Of a stretch of DNA of 64,000 nt, positions 8,401-18,855 are shown piece after piece. Origin of the DNA: JACTMZ01 sp044359955 (GTDB taxonomy: Bacteria; Verrucomicrobiota; Verrucomicrobiia; Chthoniobacterales; JACTMZ01). Made by a program: the position numbers and the translations under genes. Positions within the stretch are counted from its first letter, which is position 1; each line of letters starts with the position of its first letter. Below the pieces are notes generated by a model. It did no database searches. It saw only the letters and a program-made list of their open reading frames with translations, and was not told the origin of the DNA. The stretch lies in contig JBIKLF010000008.1 in assembly GCA_044359955.1 (NCBI GenBank), forward strand, positions 1-64,000, written 5' to 3'.

Positions 8401-9684
8401 ATGACCGACCCGTTCTTCACCCGCCGCAAATTCCTCCGCACCGTCATCCTCGGCGGCGCCATCGCCCCGACCGTGCCGTCCTTCGTCAACCGCACCTTCG
8501 CCGCCCTCGACGGCGTGGCCGGGTCGGCTTTCACCCCGACCACGGGCCGGGACAATACCATCTTGGTTGTCATGCAACTCGCCGGCGGCAACGACGGACT
8601 CAACACCGTGATCCCCTACACGGACGACGCGTATTACAAAGCACGTCCGGGTCTGGCCATTCCCGCGGCCAAAGTCCACCGCCTCGACGACTACTGCGGG
8701 CTGCATCCGTCGCTGAAAAATCTCGCCTCCTTGCTCGGGGAGGGTCAGGCCTCGATCGTGCAGGGCGTCGGTTATCCAAATCCCAACCGCTCCCACTTCC
8801 GCGCCACCGAGATCTGGCAAACGGCGAGCGATGCCGACAAAAACGAAGCTTACGGCTGGCTCGGGCGTTATTGCGATGCGGCGTGCTCGGGCGAAGATGC
8901 CGGCGCGGGTATTGCCATCGGCGACCAGTTGCCGCAAGCCCTGCGGTCGGAATCCGGCCAGTCGATCGCGATCGGAGCGCCGCAGGACTACCAGTTCCAA
9001 AGTGGCATGGATCCCGCACCGATGGAACCGGACGACGATGCGGGCGCGCCGGCCGGCGGATCGATCGACATGCTTTTCGGTGCGTCCGATCCGGACGTGA
9101 ATGTCGCCGATTTTCTCCAGCGCACCGCGCTCGATGCGGTGGCCTCCTCGGCCCAAGTGCAGGACATTCTCCGCCAAGCGCACCAGGGGGAGGAGTATCC
9201 CGCGACCGATCTCGGACGGCGCCTGCGCTTGGTGGCGCAGCTGATCGGCGGGGGCATGACCTCGCGCGTCTACTATGTTTCGCTCGGCGGTTTCGACACG
9301 CATGCCAACCAGGCCGGCGCGCACGAACGTCAGTTGGCCGTCTTCGACCAAGCGGTCGGCGCCTTCTGCCGTGACATGAAGAGGCAGGGAAATTTCGACC
9401 GCGTGATGATGCTCACCTTCAGCGAATTCGGCCGCCGCGTGGCGCAGAACGCCAGCAACGGCACCGACCACGGGGCCGCCGCCCCGCTCTTCCTCTTCGG
9501 CGGCGCGCTCAAGGGCGGACTCATCGGCCAGCATCCCAGCCTGACCAAACTCGAACGCGGCGACCTCGTGCACCACACCGACTTCCGCAGCGTCTACGCC
9601 ACGCTCTTGGATCAATGGCTCAAAACACCATCCGCCCCGGTTCTCGGGCGGAGTTTCGGTGATTTGCCGCTGCTGCGCGGGTGA
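8401..9684 (+). CDS. DUF1501 family protein, Tat-exported
   Basis: DUF1501 protein (sulfatase-like fold by family knowledge), 427 aa. The N-terminus carries a twin-arginine motif (TRRKFLRTVILGGAIAP), so folded export is likely. Family blocks are visible: LVVMQLAGGNDGLNTVIPY, HPSLKNLASLL, SHFRATEIWQT, YYVSLGGFDTHANQ, and TFSEFGRRVAQNASNGTDHG near the C-terminus. It works, by family association, with the upstream DUF1800 protein. The start codon directly abuts the end of a 195-bp repeat whose last bases (CTAGG) are the only purine-rich sequence available as ribosome-binding site. The biochemical role is unknown. Confidence 0.9.
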   Translation: MTDPFFTRRKFLRTVILGGAIAPTVPSFVNRTFAALDGVAGSAFTPTTGRDNTILVVMQLAGGNDGLNTVIPYTDDAYYKARPGLAIPAAKVHRLDDYCGLHPSLKNLASLLGEGQASIVQGVGYPNPNRSHFRATEIWQTASDADKNEAYGWLGRYCDAACSGEDAGAGIAIGDQLPQALRSESGQSIAIGAPQDYQFQSGMDPAPMEPDDDAGAPAGGSIDMLFGASDPDVNVADFLQRTALDAVASSAQVQDILRQAHQGEEYPATDLGRRLRLVAQLIGGGMTSRVYYVSLGGFDTHANQAGAHERQLAVFDQAVGAFCRDMKRQGNFDRVMMLTFSEFGRRVAQNASNGTDHGAAAPLFLFGGALKGGLIGQHPSLTKLERGDLVHHTDFRSVYATLLDQWLKTPSAPVLGRSFGDLPLLRG

Positions 9685-9730
9685 CGGGCGTGGAGCAAGC
9701 AGGCTGTCAAAAGCCCCGCGCTTCGTTTAG

Positions 9731-10831
9731 TTGTCAGGCGTGCACGCGCAGAGACAATCGATCGGCTACGCACCCGGAAGGGCCGAGTGGCTGGGTAATC
9801 ATACAGACTACAACGACGGGCTCGTCCTTGGGATAGGTCTTGAAGTGGGCGCAACGGTGTCGGCGCATCTCACCGGCGGCCGGCAACTGGTCCTGCGGGC
9901 GGCGGATCTGGGCGAGACGCTCACCTGTGAGTTGGACGCGCTGCGTCCAGTCGAAGCCGGGTCTTGGGCGAATTATGCCATCGGGGTGGCGGCGGGATTC
10001 CTGGCGCGCGGCGCGGAGGGTCGCGGACTGGAACTCGAGATCCGCAGCACCGTGCCGATGGGGGCGGGGCTGAGCAGCAGTGCGGCTTTGGAATGTGCCA
10101 CGGCCCGGGCGCTGCAGCAGACTTGGGAAACGGATTTCGATGACATGGAACTGGCGAAGATCGGGCAGGAGGCGGAGCACAAATTTGCCGGAGTGCGCTG
10201 CGGTTTGCTCGATCAGGTGACCTCGCTCTTTGCGCGGCGGAACCATGCCGTATTTCTCGATTGCCGTTCGTTGGAGGTGCAATCCGTGCCGGTTCCGGCA
10301 GAGGCGCGCTTCGTTATTGTCCAGAGCGGGGTGCAGCACGCGCTGTCCGATGGGGCCTACAACGAGCGCCGCGCCGAATGCGAGGAGGCGGCGCGCATCC
10401 TTGGCGTGGACAAATTGCGTGACGCCACCTCGCGGATGCTCGACGAAGGTGAGAAGTCCGGACGTTTGCAGGGTGCGCCTTTGCGCCGCGCCCGGCATGT
10501 CGTCGGCGAAAATGCCCGCGTGGCGGCGGCAGTGGAAGCGCTCCGCGCCGGTGATCTGGGCACCGTGGGGTGCCTGATGAACGAATCGCATGAAAGTTCG
10601 CGGACGCTTTTCGAAAACTCGTGCGAGGAACTCGACTTTCTGTCGTCCGAGGCACGGAGCATTCCCGGTTGTCTCGGGGCCCGGCTGACCGGTGGTGGCT
10701 TCGGCGGCGCAGTGCTCGCCTTGGTGCGCCGCGGCACCGAAGAGGCCTTTGTGCAATCAATCGGCGAACGCGTGGCAAACGTCTGGGGACGGGTTCCGCA
10801 GACACTGGTCACCGGCGCCGGCGGCGCTTGA
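9731..10831 (+). CDS. galK: Galactokinase
   Basis: Phosphorylates alpha-D-galactose at C1 in the Leloir pathway; GHMP kinase family, 366 aa. The galactokinase signature is GRAEWLGNHTDYNDG, the ATP-binding motif is VPMGAGLSSSAALECATA, and the third motif is LTGGGFGGAVLAL. The catalytic Asp is in GLLDQVTSLF. The start is uncertain: TTG at 9731 or GTG at 9740, differing by three residues, and neither has a strong ribosome-binding site. The aldose 1-epimerase that feeds alpha-galactose to this enzyme is encoded about 1.4 kb downstream on the same strand. galT and galE are not in the window. Confidence 0.9.
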   Translation: MSGVHAQRQSIGYAPGRAEWLGNHTDYNDGLVLGIGLEVGATVSAHLTGGRQLVLRAADLGETLTCELDALRPVEAGSWANYAIGVAAGFLARGAEGRGLELEIRSTVPMGAGLSSSAALECATARALQQTWETDFDDMELAKIGQEAEHKFAGVRCGLLDQVTSLFARRNHAVFLDCRSLEVQSVPVPAEARFVIVQSGVQHALSDGAYNERRAECEEAARILGVDKLRDATSRMLDEGEKSGRLQGAPLRRARHVVGENARVAAAVEALRAGDLGTVGCLMNESHESSRTLFENSCEELDFLSSEARSIPGCLGARLTGGGFGGAVLALVRRGTEEAFVQSIGERVANVWGRVPQTLVTGAGGA

Positions 10832-10906
10832 GCAGTCCGATGCAAGCGAGCCGGCCGCCGCAGGAGACCATGACGGCAAGTCCGCTGCATAACACCTGCC
10901 GGGTGA

Positions 10907-11092
10907 ACAAAAAGGGGGTATGAGCCCTCGACTATGCTCATCCGAATTCCGGCGCGGATGCGGCGACCGGGTCATGGCCGATACTTTACACGCTATTGCC
11001 GTGACTGCGAAGTGCGGCATTGGTGCCACGGCGAATGTCCCAAGCACCGATTCATTCGCACGCCGGCTGAAATCAAGCGTGCGGGCGCGTGA
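10907..11092 (+). pseudogene. Remnant of an anaerobic sulfatase-maturating enzyme (SPASM domain)
   Basis: An open frame between the stops at 10904 and 11090 reads, near its end, YCRDCEVRHWCHGECPKHRF. The spacing C-x2-C-x5-C-x3-C followed by PKHR is the hallmark of the C-terminal SPASM auxiliary-cluster domain of radical-SAM sulfatase maturases. Nothing upstream matches the radical-SAM core, and there is no sensible start, so this is a 3' fragment. The stop at 11090-11092 directly abuts the stop of the convergent esterase gene. It suggests loss of a formylglycine-dependent sulfatase pathway. Confidence 0.6.
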
Positions 11093-12055
11093 TCAAAGCG
11101 CCGCGAGGAAATCGAACGCGCGGTCGTAGAATCCCGGCAGTGCTTCGTGGGCGAAGTCGGGATAGATGAGGCACTCTTTTTCGCTCGTGATGGCATTGTA
11201 GACGGCGAACTGGGTGGAGGGCGGGCAGATCGGGTCCATGAGGGAGAGGCCCATGAGGACTCTCGCTTTGATGCGCGGCGCGAGATTTTTCACGTCGATG
11301 TAGCCGAGACGGGTGAAGATTTCCTTCTCGCGCTCGTGGCGCGGGTCGAACATGCGGAAGAACGTCCGCAATTCCGCGTAAGCGTCCTTGGCCAAATCGA
11401 GGTCCCAGACGCGTTTGAAGTCGGAGAGAAAAGGATAAACCGACACACACCGCGCGATGCGCGGTTCGAGCGCGGCGCAGGCGATGGAGAGGGCGCCGCC
11501 TTGCGAACCGCCGAGCGTGCCGACGCGCGCGGGGTCGTTTTCGGGGAAGGACATGACGACGCGCGCGAGTTGCACGGTATCGAGGAAGATATGGCGGAAG
11601 AGAAGTTTGTCCGGTGCATCGTCGAGGCCGCGGATGAAATGTCCGTGGTGCGTGTTGCCTTTGACCGGGGTGTTGTCCTCGCTGCGTCCGCCCTGCCCGC
11701 GGCAGTCGAGGGCGGCGACAGACAGGCCTTGGCCGGCGTAGGCCAGTTTGTCGACCCAGTCGCCGCTGTTCCAGGTGTAGCCGTGGAATTGGAGAACGGC
11801 CGGGCCCGGGTCGGGTCGGTTTTTGGGCCGGACGTATTTGGCGTAGATTTTGGCCCCGCCGACGCCGCGGAACCACAGGTCGAAGCATTCGGCCTGCGGG
11901 GGATGGATGGCGTCGGACGGAATCAGCTCCGGCTCGGGGTCCGTCGCCTCGAGTTCCCGGAGCGCGGCGGCCCAGTAGTCGTCGAAATCGGAGGGCACCG
12001 GCGAGATGCCGCGGTAAACTTTCAGTTCCTCGAGGGGTTTGTCGATCAGGGGCAT
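11093..12055 (-). CDS. Acetyl xylan esterase / cephalosporin-C deacetylase family
   Basis: Alpha/beta-hydrolase of the AXE1 (CE7) family, 320 aa, expected to deacetylate xylo-oligosaccharides or other acetylated compounds in the cytoplasm (no signal peptide). The nucleophile elbow is GGSQGG, the acid is in LMDPICPPST, and the catalytic His is in FAHEALPG. The CE7-typical RGQGG motif (DCRGQGGRS) and the early YWAAALRELE are present. The start at 12055 (MPLIDKPLEELKVY) matches the family N-terminus. It is divergent from galM and sits in a neighbourhood with xylose genes, which fits a role in hemicellulose use. Confidence 0.85.
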   Translation of the reverse strand: MPLIDKPLEELKVYRGISPVPSDFDDYWAAALRELEATDPEPELIPSDAIHPPQAECFDLWFRGVGGAKIYAKYVRPKNRPDPGPAVLQFHGYTWNSGDWVDKLAYAGQGLSVAALDCRGQGGRSEDNTPVKGNTHHGHFIRGLDDAPDKLLFRHIFLDTVQLARVVMSFPENDPARVGTLGGSQGGALSIACAALEPRIARCVSVYPFLSDFKRVWDLDLAKDAYAELRTFFRMFDPRHEREKEIFTRLGYIDVKNLAPRIKARVLMGLSLMDPICPPSTQFAVYNAITSEKECLIYPDFAHEALPGFYDRAFDFLAAL

Positions 12056-12206
12056 GGCTCGAACGTTATCGTCTCCGGCCGCACGGCTGGCAATGCTCTC
12101 TGCGGCTTTTTGTGTCACCCATGAGCACGCGGGTTACCGTGCGGAGCGCGCGGCGGGCGAGGTCGGGGTTGCGGTGCGGCAGCGAATATCTATGCTGCAG
12201 GCGGAT

Positions 12207-13234
<1,028 letters not shown>

Positions 13235-13238
<4 letters not shown>

Positions 13239-14578
13239 CCGCCGCGCCCGAGGAAACTGGCGCCTTGGGCGGCGACGAGTTGGCGGATGGTGCGGAAGGC
13301 GCCGGTCAAGGACGGTTGGGTGGCGCGTTGCGGTTCGCGCACGCCGCGGAGAAGAAAAAGTCCGGCAAGGATGGCGGTGGATTTGACCACGAAGCCGATC
13401 CGGTAGGCGGTGAGTCCGGTGCCGGCGGCGATGTAATGGGCGAGCAGCAAGCCGGCGATGATCGGCGCGATGGCGGCGGCCAGCGAGGTGAGCGCGAGGT
13501 GCAGGCTGACGCCGGTCACTTTGGCGGAAGATGGCACGAGCTTGAGCAGCAGGTTGAAGCTGGCGGCGAAGTAAGCGACGCTGACAAATCCGCCGACGAA
13601 CCACATGGGATAGAGCAGCCAGGTGTTGTCGCGGTTGAGGATGGCCCAGAAGTAACCTTGCACTTCCCACAGGGCGAGTCCGACGACGAGCACCGGCAGG
13701 CATCCGCGGCGGTCCACCTCCTGGCCCCAATACCACCAGCCGAAAATACCCGAGCCGGTGGCGATCATGACGAGAATGGTGAACGTGCCCGGCACGATGC
13801 CGAGTTCCTCGAAGCTGAAGACCGGGATAAAAGGTCCGGCAAAAGCCATCCAGAAACTGGTCCACGCGGCGAAGACGATGAAGCGGATCAGTCCGGGCGC
13901 AGCGATGTTGTGCCGCAGTTGCGCAACCCAGCCGTGGCCGACGACGTCGAGGTGTTCGGTCGTGGTGCGGATGCCGTGCTGCCAGATCAGGCTGCCGTAG
14001 CGGGTGATGACGGCGACGGCGATGAGCACTTGGTAGGGCCAGAGCGCTTGTTCGTCCCATCCGAACAGCACCAACGCCAGCACGAGGAAGACGACGGTCC
14101 CGGTATTGAGCCAGCGGTTGCGCTGGCCGAAATATTTGCCGCGGAGTTTCGAGGGCACCCACGCGCGGACCCACGACGTCCAGCCGACGCCGAGAAAAGC
14201 CTGGCTCAGGCTGGCCACCGCGAAAAAGATAATGAAGAGCCGCGCCACGCCGGTCGCGTCATCGGTCGGCAGGTAAGGCAGGACCGCGGCCAGCATGGTC
14301 CACATGCCGATGTTGAGCCAGCCCATGCCGAGCGCGAGATCCTTCGGGGTGAGGAAGCGCGCGAGCCACGGGAGGAGGACAATTTGCGCCGCGTTGCTCC
14401 ACATGGGCAACGACACGATGAGTCCGTAAGTCGCCGTGCCCAGGCCGTAATACTGCGTGAGCAGCGCGGCCATGATGAAGTTACCGGGCAGCGTGAGGAA
14501 CGCCCATGGCATGGCGAGGATGCCTTCGCCGGTGCCAATCAATAAATTTCTCCGGCTCGATGCGTTACTGGCCTTCAA
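13235..14578 (-). CDS. MFS transporter
   Basis: A 447-aa integral membrane protein with about 12 hydrophobic segments and MFS-like loops; FGQRNRWLNTG lies near the usual loop between helices 4 and 5. The N-terminus MKASNASSRRNLLIG runs directly into a first membrane helix. The context between galM and the xylA operon suggests a sugar or oligosaccharide carrier, but no specificity motif is recognisable. Convergent with and overlapping galM by 4 bp. Confidence 0.75.
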
Positions 14579-14972
14579 TCGACTCCGGCTTTAAACGAGA
14601 CGCCCTGCTGCGTAAAGCGGACATTTCCTGAAAGCTGCGGCCTGTTTGCCGATAATGGGCCGTGGCGCTGCTCTGTTGAGAGAAAGCGCATGGTCGGCGG
14701 CGCACGGTGCCACGGCTTCCGCGTGACGCGGGCGGTAAAGAAAAGCCGCGTCCCCGCCCCCATGCGGGTGCAGGCAATCGATGGCACGCGCCCCGAGGCG
14801 TGGATAACCATGATGGTGTGAGCGGGGTGTCATTCCGGATGTTTAAAAGTGTTATCGCTGTCCCAGAAAAATAGCCGCACCATTGGACGGGACGCGCGGT
14901 CAGCCTGGTTTGACGCGAGGGCGGGAATTTTCTTGGCCTCGGAGGTCGTCGTTTTGCATAGTGATGAGGGCC
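14579..14972. other. Intergenic region upstream of xylA
   Basis: About 394 bp between divergently transcribed MFS and xylA genes, so it must hold both promoters. I see no recognisable operator. The xylA-proximal 100 bp are AT-richer (GTTTAAAAGTGTTATCGC around 14840). A 78-aa minus-strand frame (14575-14811) has some codon bias but resembles nothing I know. Confidence 0.35.
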
Positions 14973-16283
14973 ATGCGCGATTTTTTCCCCACCGTTCCAC
15001 GCGTCGCCTTTGAAGGCGCGGGCTCGAAAAATCCCTTTGCTTTCAAGCATTATAATCCCGACGAACTCGTCGAGGGAAAGAGCATGCGCGAGCATCTGCG
15101 CTTCGCCGCCGCCTATTGGCATGTCATGCGCAACCCGCTGGCCGACCCGTTCGGCGCCGGCACGGCGCTCATGCCGTGGGATGACGGAACCGACTCGGTG
15201 GCCAACGCGCAGCAGCGGGTGCGCGTTTTCTTCGAATTCCTCGAGAAGACCGGGATTGATTTCTACTGTTTCCACGACCGCGATGTGGCGCCGGAACTCG
15301 GAGCGTTGGCGGAATCCAACAGGGCGCTCGATGCCGTGGCGGAAACTTTGGCCGAGGAGCAGGAGCGGACCGGCAAGAAATTGCTTTGGGGCACGGCGTG
15401 TCTCTTTGCCCATCCGCGCTATGCGCAAGGGGCGGCGACCTCGCCGAGTCTGCCGGTTTTCACGCACGCCGCGGCGCAGGTGAAAAAGGCGCTGGAGGTC
15501 ACGCACCGGCTGGGCGGGTCCGGCTATGTTTTCTGGGGCGGACGCGAGGGCTATGCGACCTTGTGGAATACGGACATGAAGAGGGAACTCGACCATCTGG
15601 CGGCCTTCCTCCACCTGGCGGTGGATCACAAAAAGAAGATCGGGTTCACCGGAAAATTTTTCATCGAGCCGAAGCCGCGCGAGCCGAGCACGCATCAGTA
15701 TGACAGCGACGCGGCGGCGTGCCTGAACTTCCTGCGCGAATACGGGCTGCTCGACGAGTTCGAACTCAACATCGAGACCAACCACGCCACGCTGGCCGGT
15801 CATACCATGCGGCACGAGCTGACCGTGGCGGCCGCGGCGGGCAAGCTCGGCTCGGTCGATGCCAATCGCGGCGACGAACTGATCGGCTGGGATACCGACC
15901 AGTTCCCGACGAATGTGTATCTCGCGGTCGATGTCATGTTGGTCGTCCTCGGCATGGGAGGGTTAACGCATGGCGGCCTGAACTTTGACGCCAAGCGCCG
16001 GCGCGAATCGCACACGCCGGAGGACCTCTTCCATGCCCACATCGGGGGCATGGATACGTTTGCCCGCGGACTGAAGATCGCCGCGGCGCTGCGGGCCGAC
16101 GGACGCATCGCGGATTTTGTCAAAGCCCGTTATGGAACATGGGATTCGGACTTGGGCCGGCAGATCGAGCAGGGGCAGGCGTCGCTGGCGGATTTGGAAA
16201 TGCTCGCCCTCGCGCAACCCGCGCCGCTGCCGCCCTCCGGCGGGCAGGAATACCTCGAGAACATCGTGAACGAGTTCCTGTGA
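14973..16283 (+). CDS. xylA: Xylose isomerase
   Basis: Converts D-xylose to D-xylulose; 436 aa, metal-dependent TIM barrel. Typical N-terminus (FAFKHYNPDELVEGKSM), catalytic FYCFHDRDVAPE with His and Asp, metal-site blocks KFFIEPKPREPSTHQYD, NIETNHATLAGHTM and GSVDANRGD. The start was placed at MRDFFPTV (14973) from alignment by eye with other XylA N-termini; an in-frame ATG lies 9 bp upstream, and the frame is open to 14883 without family similarity. The last codons overlap the xylB start (GTGA), so the two enzymes are translationally coupled. Confidence 0.95.
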   Translation: MRDFFPTVPRVAFEGAGSKNPFAFKHYNPDELVEGKSMREHLRFAAAYWHVMRNPLADPFGAGTALMPWDDGTDSVANAQQRVRVFFEFLEKTGIDFYCFHDRDVAPELGALAESNRALDAVAETLAEEQERTGKKLLWGTACLFAHPRYAQGAATSPSLPVFTHAAAQVKKALEVTHRLGGSGYVFWGGREGYATLWNTDMKRELDHLAAFLHLAVDHKKKIGFTGKFFIEPKPREPSTHQYDSDAAACLNFLREYGLLDEFELNIETNHATLAGHTMRHELTVAAAAGKLGSVDANRGDELIGWDTDQFPTNVYLAVDVMLVVLGMGGLTHGGLNFDAKRRRESHTPEDLFHAHIGGMDTFARGLKIAAALRADGRIADFVKARYGTWDSDLGRQIEQGQASLADLEMLALAQPAPLPPSGGQEYLENIVNEFL

Positions 16284-17746
16284 TCGCGCTGGGCATCGAT
16301 TGCGGGACGCAGAGTCTCAAGACGGTCGCGTTGGACGGCGAAAGCGGCGAAATTCTCGTGTCCGCGAGCCGCGCCTACGGGTTGATCGACGGATTGCCGG
16401 CCGGGCACCTTGAGCAGGATCCGGAGACCTGGTGGAACGCCCTGCAGGAGACGGTCGGCGAAGTGCTGGCCGCCCTCGGTCCGCGCCGCGGCGAGGTCGA
16501 AGCCCTGGGGGTGGCGGGCCAGCAGCATGGATTCGTTCCGCTGGAGGCCGATTACCGGGTGATCCGTCCGGCCAAGCTTTGGTGCGACACCTCGACCGCG
16601 CCGCAGTGCGACGAACTCCGGGCCGCACTGGGCGGACGCGATGCGGTCATCGGTCTGCTCGGCAACGACATCCTGCCGGGTTTCACCGCGCCGAAGATCC
16701 TGTGGCTCAAACAAAACGAGCCGGCGAATTTCGCCAGGCTCCAGCATGTGGCCCTGCCGCATGATTTTCTCAACCTGCGCCTGACCGGAAACCTGCGCAT
16801 GGAATACGGCGACGCGTCGGGCACCGCGCTCCTCGATGTGCGGCGACGTGTCTGGTCGGACCCGGTTTGCGCGGCGATCGATCCCGCGCTGCGGGACAAG
16901 CTGCCGGCAGTCGGCTCTTCGCGCGAACGCTGCGGGGTTTTGCGCAACGAACTGTGCCGCACGTGGGGCTTAGGCGGGGTGGTGGTCAGTGCCGGGGGCG
17001 GCGACAACATGATGGCGGCCATCGGCACGGGTAATGTGCAGCCGGGTGCGGTCACGGCCAGCCTCGGGACCAGCGGCACGATTTTCGCCTGCGTCGGCCA
17101 ACCGGTCGTCGATCCGGCGGGAGAGATTGCGGCGTTTTGCGACAGCAACGACCGCTGGTTGCCCTTGCTCTGCACGATGAATGTGACGGTGGCCACGGAA
17201 CTTTTCCGCAACATGTTCGGTTGGGATCATGCGCGTCTGGACCGGGAGGTCGCCGCCATGGCGCCGGGGGCGGACGGTCTTTGCTTTTTGCCCTATCTGC
17301 AAGGCGAGCGGACGCCGAACCTGCCGGATGGTTGCGGTGTTCTGCACGGCATGAACACGTCGAATACCACGGCGGCGCACATCGCCCGCGCGGTGCTGGA
17401 GGGGGTGACCCTTGGTATGGCCTACGGACTGCGGCGTATGGAGGAGATCGGCGTCCGTCCGGATGTCATCCGCTTGACCGGCGGCGGCAGCAACAGCCCG
17501 GTCTGGCGGCAGATGTGCGCGGATATTTTCGGATATCCGGTCGTCACTTTGCGCAGTTCCGAAGGTGCCGCCTTGGGTGCTGCCATCCAGGCGCTGGCGA
17601 CGGCGGAAGGGGGCGACGTGGAGGGTCTGGCGGCAGGGCTGGCCCGCGTGGAGGAATCCAGTTGCGTCGAGCCGCGGAATGGCATTGACTACGCCTCGCA
17701 GCGCGACGGACAAGACCGGCTTCGTGCCCGGCTATTCACTTCATGA
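16280..17746 (+). CDS. xylB: Xylulokinase
   Basis: FGGY-family kinase phosphorylating D-xylulose to xylulose 5-phosphate, 488 aa. N-terminal phosphate motif GIDCGTQSLKT, substrate block GVAGQQHGFVPL, the FGGY signature region TASLGTSGTIFA, and the adenosine motif RLTGGGSNSPVWRQMCADIF with GAALGAA near the C-terminus. The start is GTG at 16280, overlapping the xylA stop; upstream in-frame sequence lies inside xylA. The stop overlaps the next gene's ATG at 17743. With xylA it forms the complete isomerase route to the pentose phosphate pathway. Confidence 0.94.
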   Translation: MIALGIDCGTQSLKTVALDGESGEILVSASRAYGLIDGLPAGHLEQDPETWWNALQETVGEVLAALGPRRGEVEALGVAGQQHGFVPLEADYRVIRPAKLWCDTSTAPQCDELRAALGGRDAVIGLLGNDILPGFTAPKILWLKQNEPANFARLQHVALPHDFLNLRLTGNLRMEYGDASGTALLDVRRRVWSDPVCAAIDPALRDKLPAVGSSRERCGVLRNELCRTWGLGGVVVSAGGGDNMMAAIGTGNVQPGAVTASLGTSGTIFACVGQPVVDPAGEIAAFCDSNDRWLPLLCTMNVTVATELFRNMFGWDHARLDREVAAMAPGADGLCFLPYLQGERTPNLPDGCGVLHGMNTSNTTAAHIARAVLEGVTLGMAYGLRRMEEIGVRPDVIRLTGGGSNSPVWRQMCADIFGYPVVTLRSSEGAALGAAIQALATAEGGDVEGLAAGLARVEESSCVEPRNGIDYASQRDGQDRLRARLFTS

Positions 17747-18855
17747 AAAAACTCGCGAGAACGCGGATCGGCATCATCGGGATGGGTTTGATGGGAGCGG
17801 GTCATGCGCGCTGCCTGCGTGACGGCCTGATTCCGGGCGCGGTGCTGGCGGCCGCGTGTGATCCCGACCGCCGGCTGGCCGGCGAGTTTCCCGGTGTTCC
17901 GTGGTTCGATGATGTGCGCGCGCTGGTGCGTTCGGGCTCGGTCGATGCCGTGGTTATCGCCACGCCGCACTACGCCCACACCACGGTCGGCATCGCCGCG
18001 CTGAAGGCGGGCCTTCATGTTCTCGTGGAGAAACCGATCTCGGTGCACAAGGCTGATGTCCTCAAGCTGCTCGGGGCCCACCGCGACAAGCGGCAAGTCT
18101 TCGCCGCGATGTTCAACCAGCGCACCGACCCGCGTTACCGCAAGTTGCGCGACATGGTGCGACGCGGTGAGTTGGGCGCTATCCGTCGCATCAACTGGAT
18201 CATCACCGACTGGTTCCGCCCGGAAGCTTACTACCGTCATGCCGGCTGGCGCGCCACGTGGGCCGGTGAGGGCGGGGGAGTGCTCCTCAACCAGTGCCCG
18301 CATAACCTGGATCTTTTCCAGTGGATTTTCGGCATGCCGACCAAGGTGCGCGGTTTCTGCCAATTCGGGCGTTACCATGACATCGAGGTGGAGGACGATG
18401 TGACGGCTTACTTTGAATACCCCGACGGCGCGACAGGTGTCTTCATCACCTCGACCGGCGAGGCACCGGGGACCAATCGTCTCGAAGTCACCGGCGAGCG
18501 CGGGCGTCTGGTGCTCGAGGGTGGACTGCTTGAATTCCTGCGCAACGAAGTTCCCGCGTCCGTTTTCAGCCGCCGCTCCAAGGAAAAATTCAAAGCACCC
18601 CCGGTCCAACGCCTCGAAGTGCCGTTGCCGGTCGGCACCGGCGAGCAGCATGCCGGTATCCTGAAAAACTTCGTCAGAGCCATCCGCCGCGGGGAAAAGC
18701 TCATCGCGCCGGCGGACGAGGGATTGCACTCGGTCGAATTGGCCAATGCCATCTTGCTATCCTCGGTCGAAAACCAGACCGTCAATCTGCCGTTGTCGGC
18801 CACCCGCTATGCAAAGCTGTTGGCCTCGCTGGCGCGGCGCTCCCGGAAAAAATGA
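17743..18855 (+). CDS. Gfo/Idh/MocA family oxidoreductase
   Basis: NAD(P)-dependent sugar/polyol dehydrogenase family, 370 aa. The Rossmann N-terminus is RIGIIGMGLMGAGHARCL, the EKP motif appears as VLVEKPISVHKAD, and the C-terminal alpha/beta domain has the GGGVLLNQCPHNLDLFQW block that carries the catalytic His. It is coupled by ATGA overlaps to xylB upstream and to a TIM-barrel isomerase downstream. Family members act on inositols, glucosides (3-keto intermediates) or xylose. Position in a xylose operon hints at xylose or xyloside oxidation, which is inference. Confidence 0.88.
   Translation: MKKLARTRIGIIGMGLMGAGHARCLRDGLIPGAVLAAACDPDRRLAGEFPGVPWFDDVRALVRSGSVDAVVIATPHYAHTTVGIAALKAGLHVLVEKPISVHKADVLKLLGAHRDKRQVFAAMFNQRTDPRYRKLRDMVRRGELGAIRRINWIITDWFRPEAYYRHAGWRATWAGEGGGVLLNQCPHNLDLFQWIFGMPTKVRGFCQFGRYHDIEVEDDVTAYFEYPDGATGVFITSTGEAPGTNRLEVTGERGRLVLEGGLLEFLRNEVPASVFSRRSKEKFKAPPVQRLEVPLPVGTGEQHAGILKNFVRAIRRGEKLIAPADEGLHSVELANAILLSSVENQTVNLPLSATRYAKLLASLARRSRKK

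Noticed and set aside
14575..14811. 78-aa minus-strand frame upstream of xylA with fairly strong third-position GC
   Set aside because: No recognisable motif, no clear ribosome-binding site, and high genomic GC produces such frames often; kept as intergenic.
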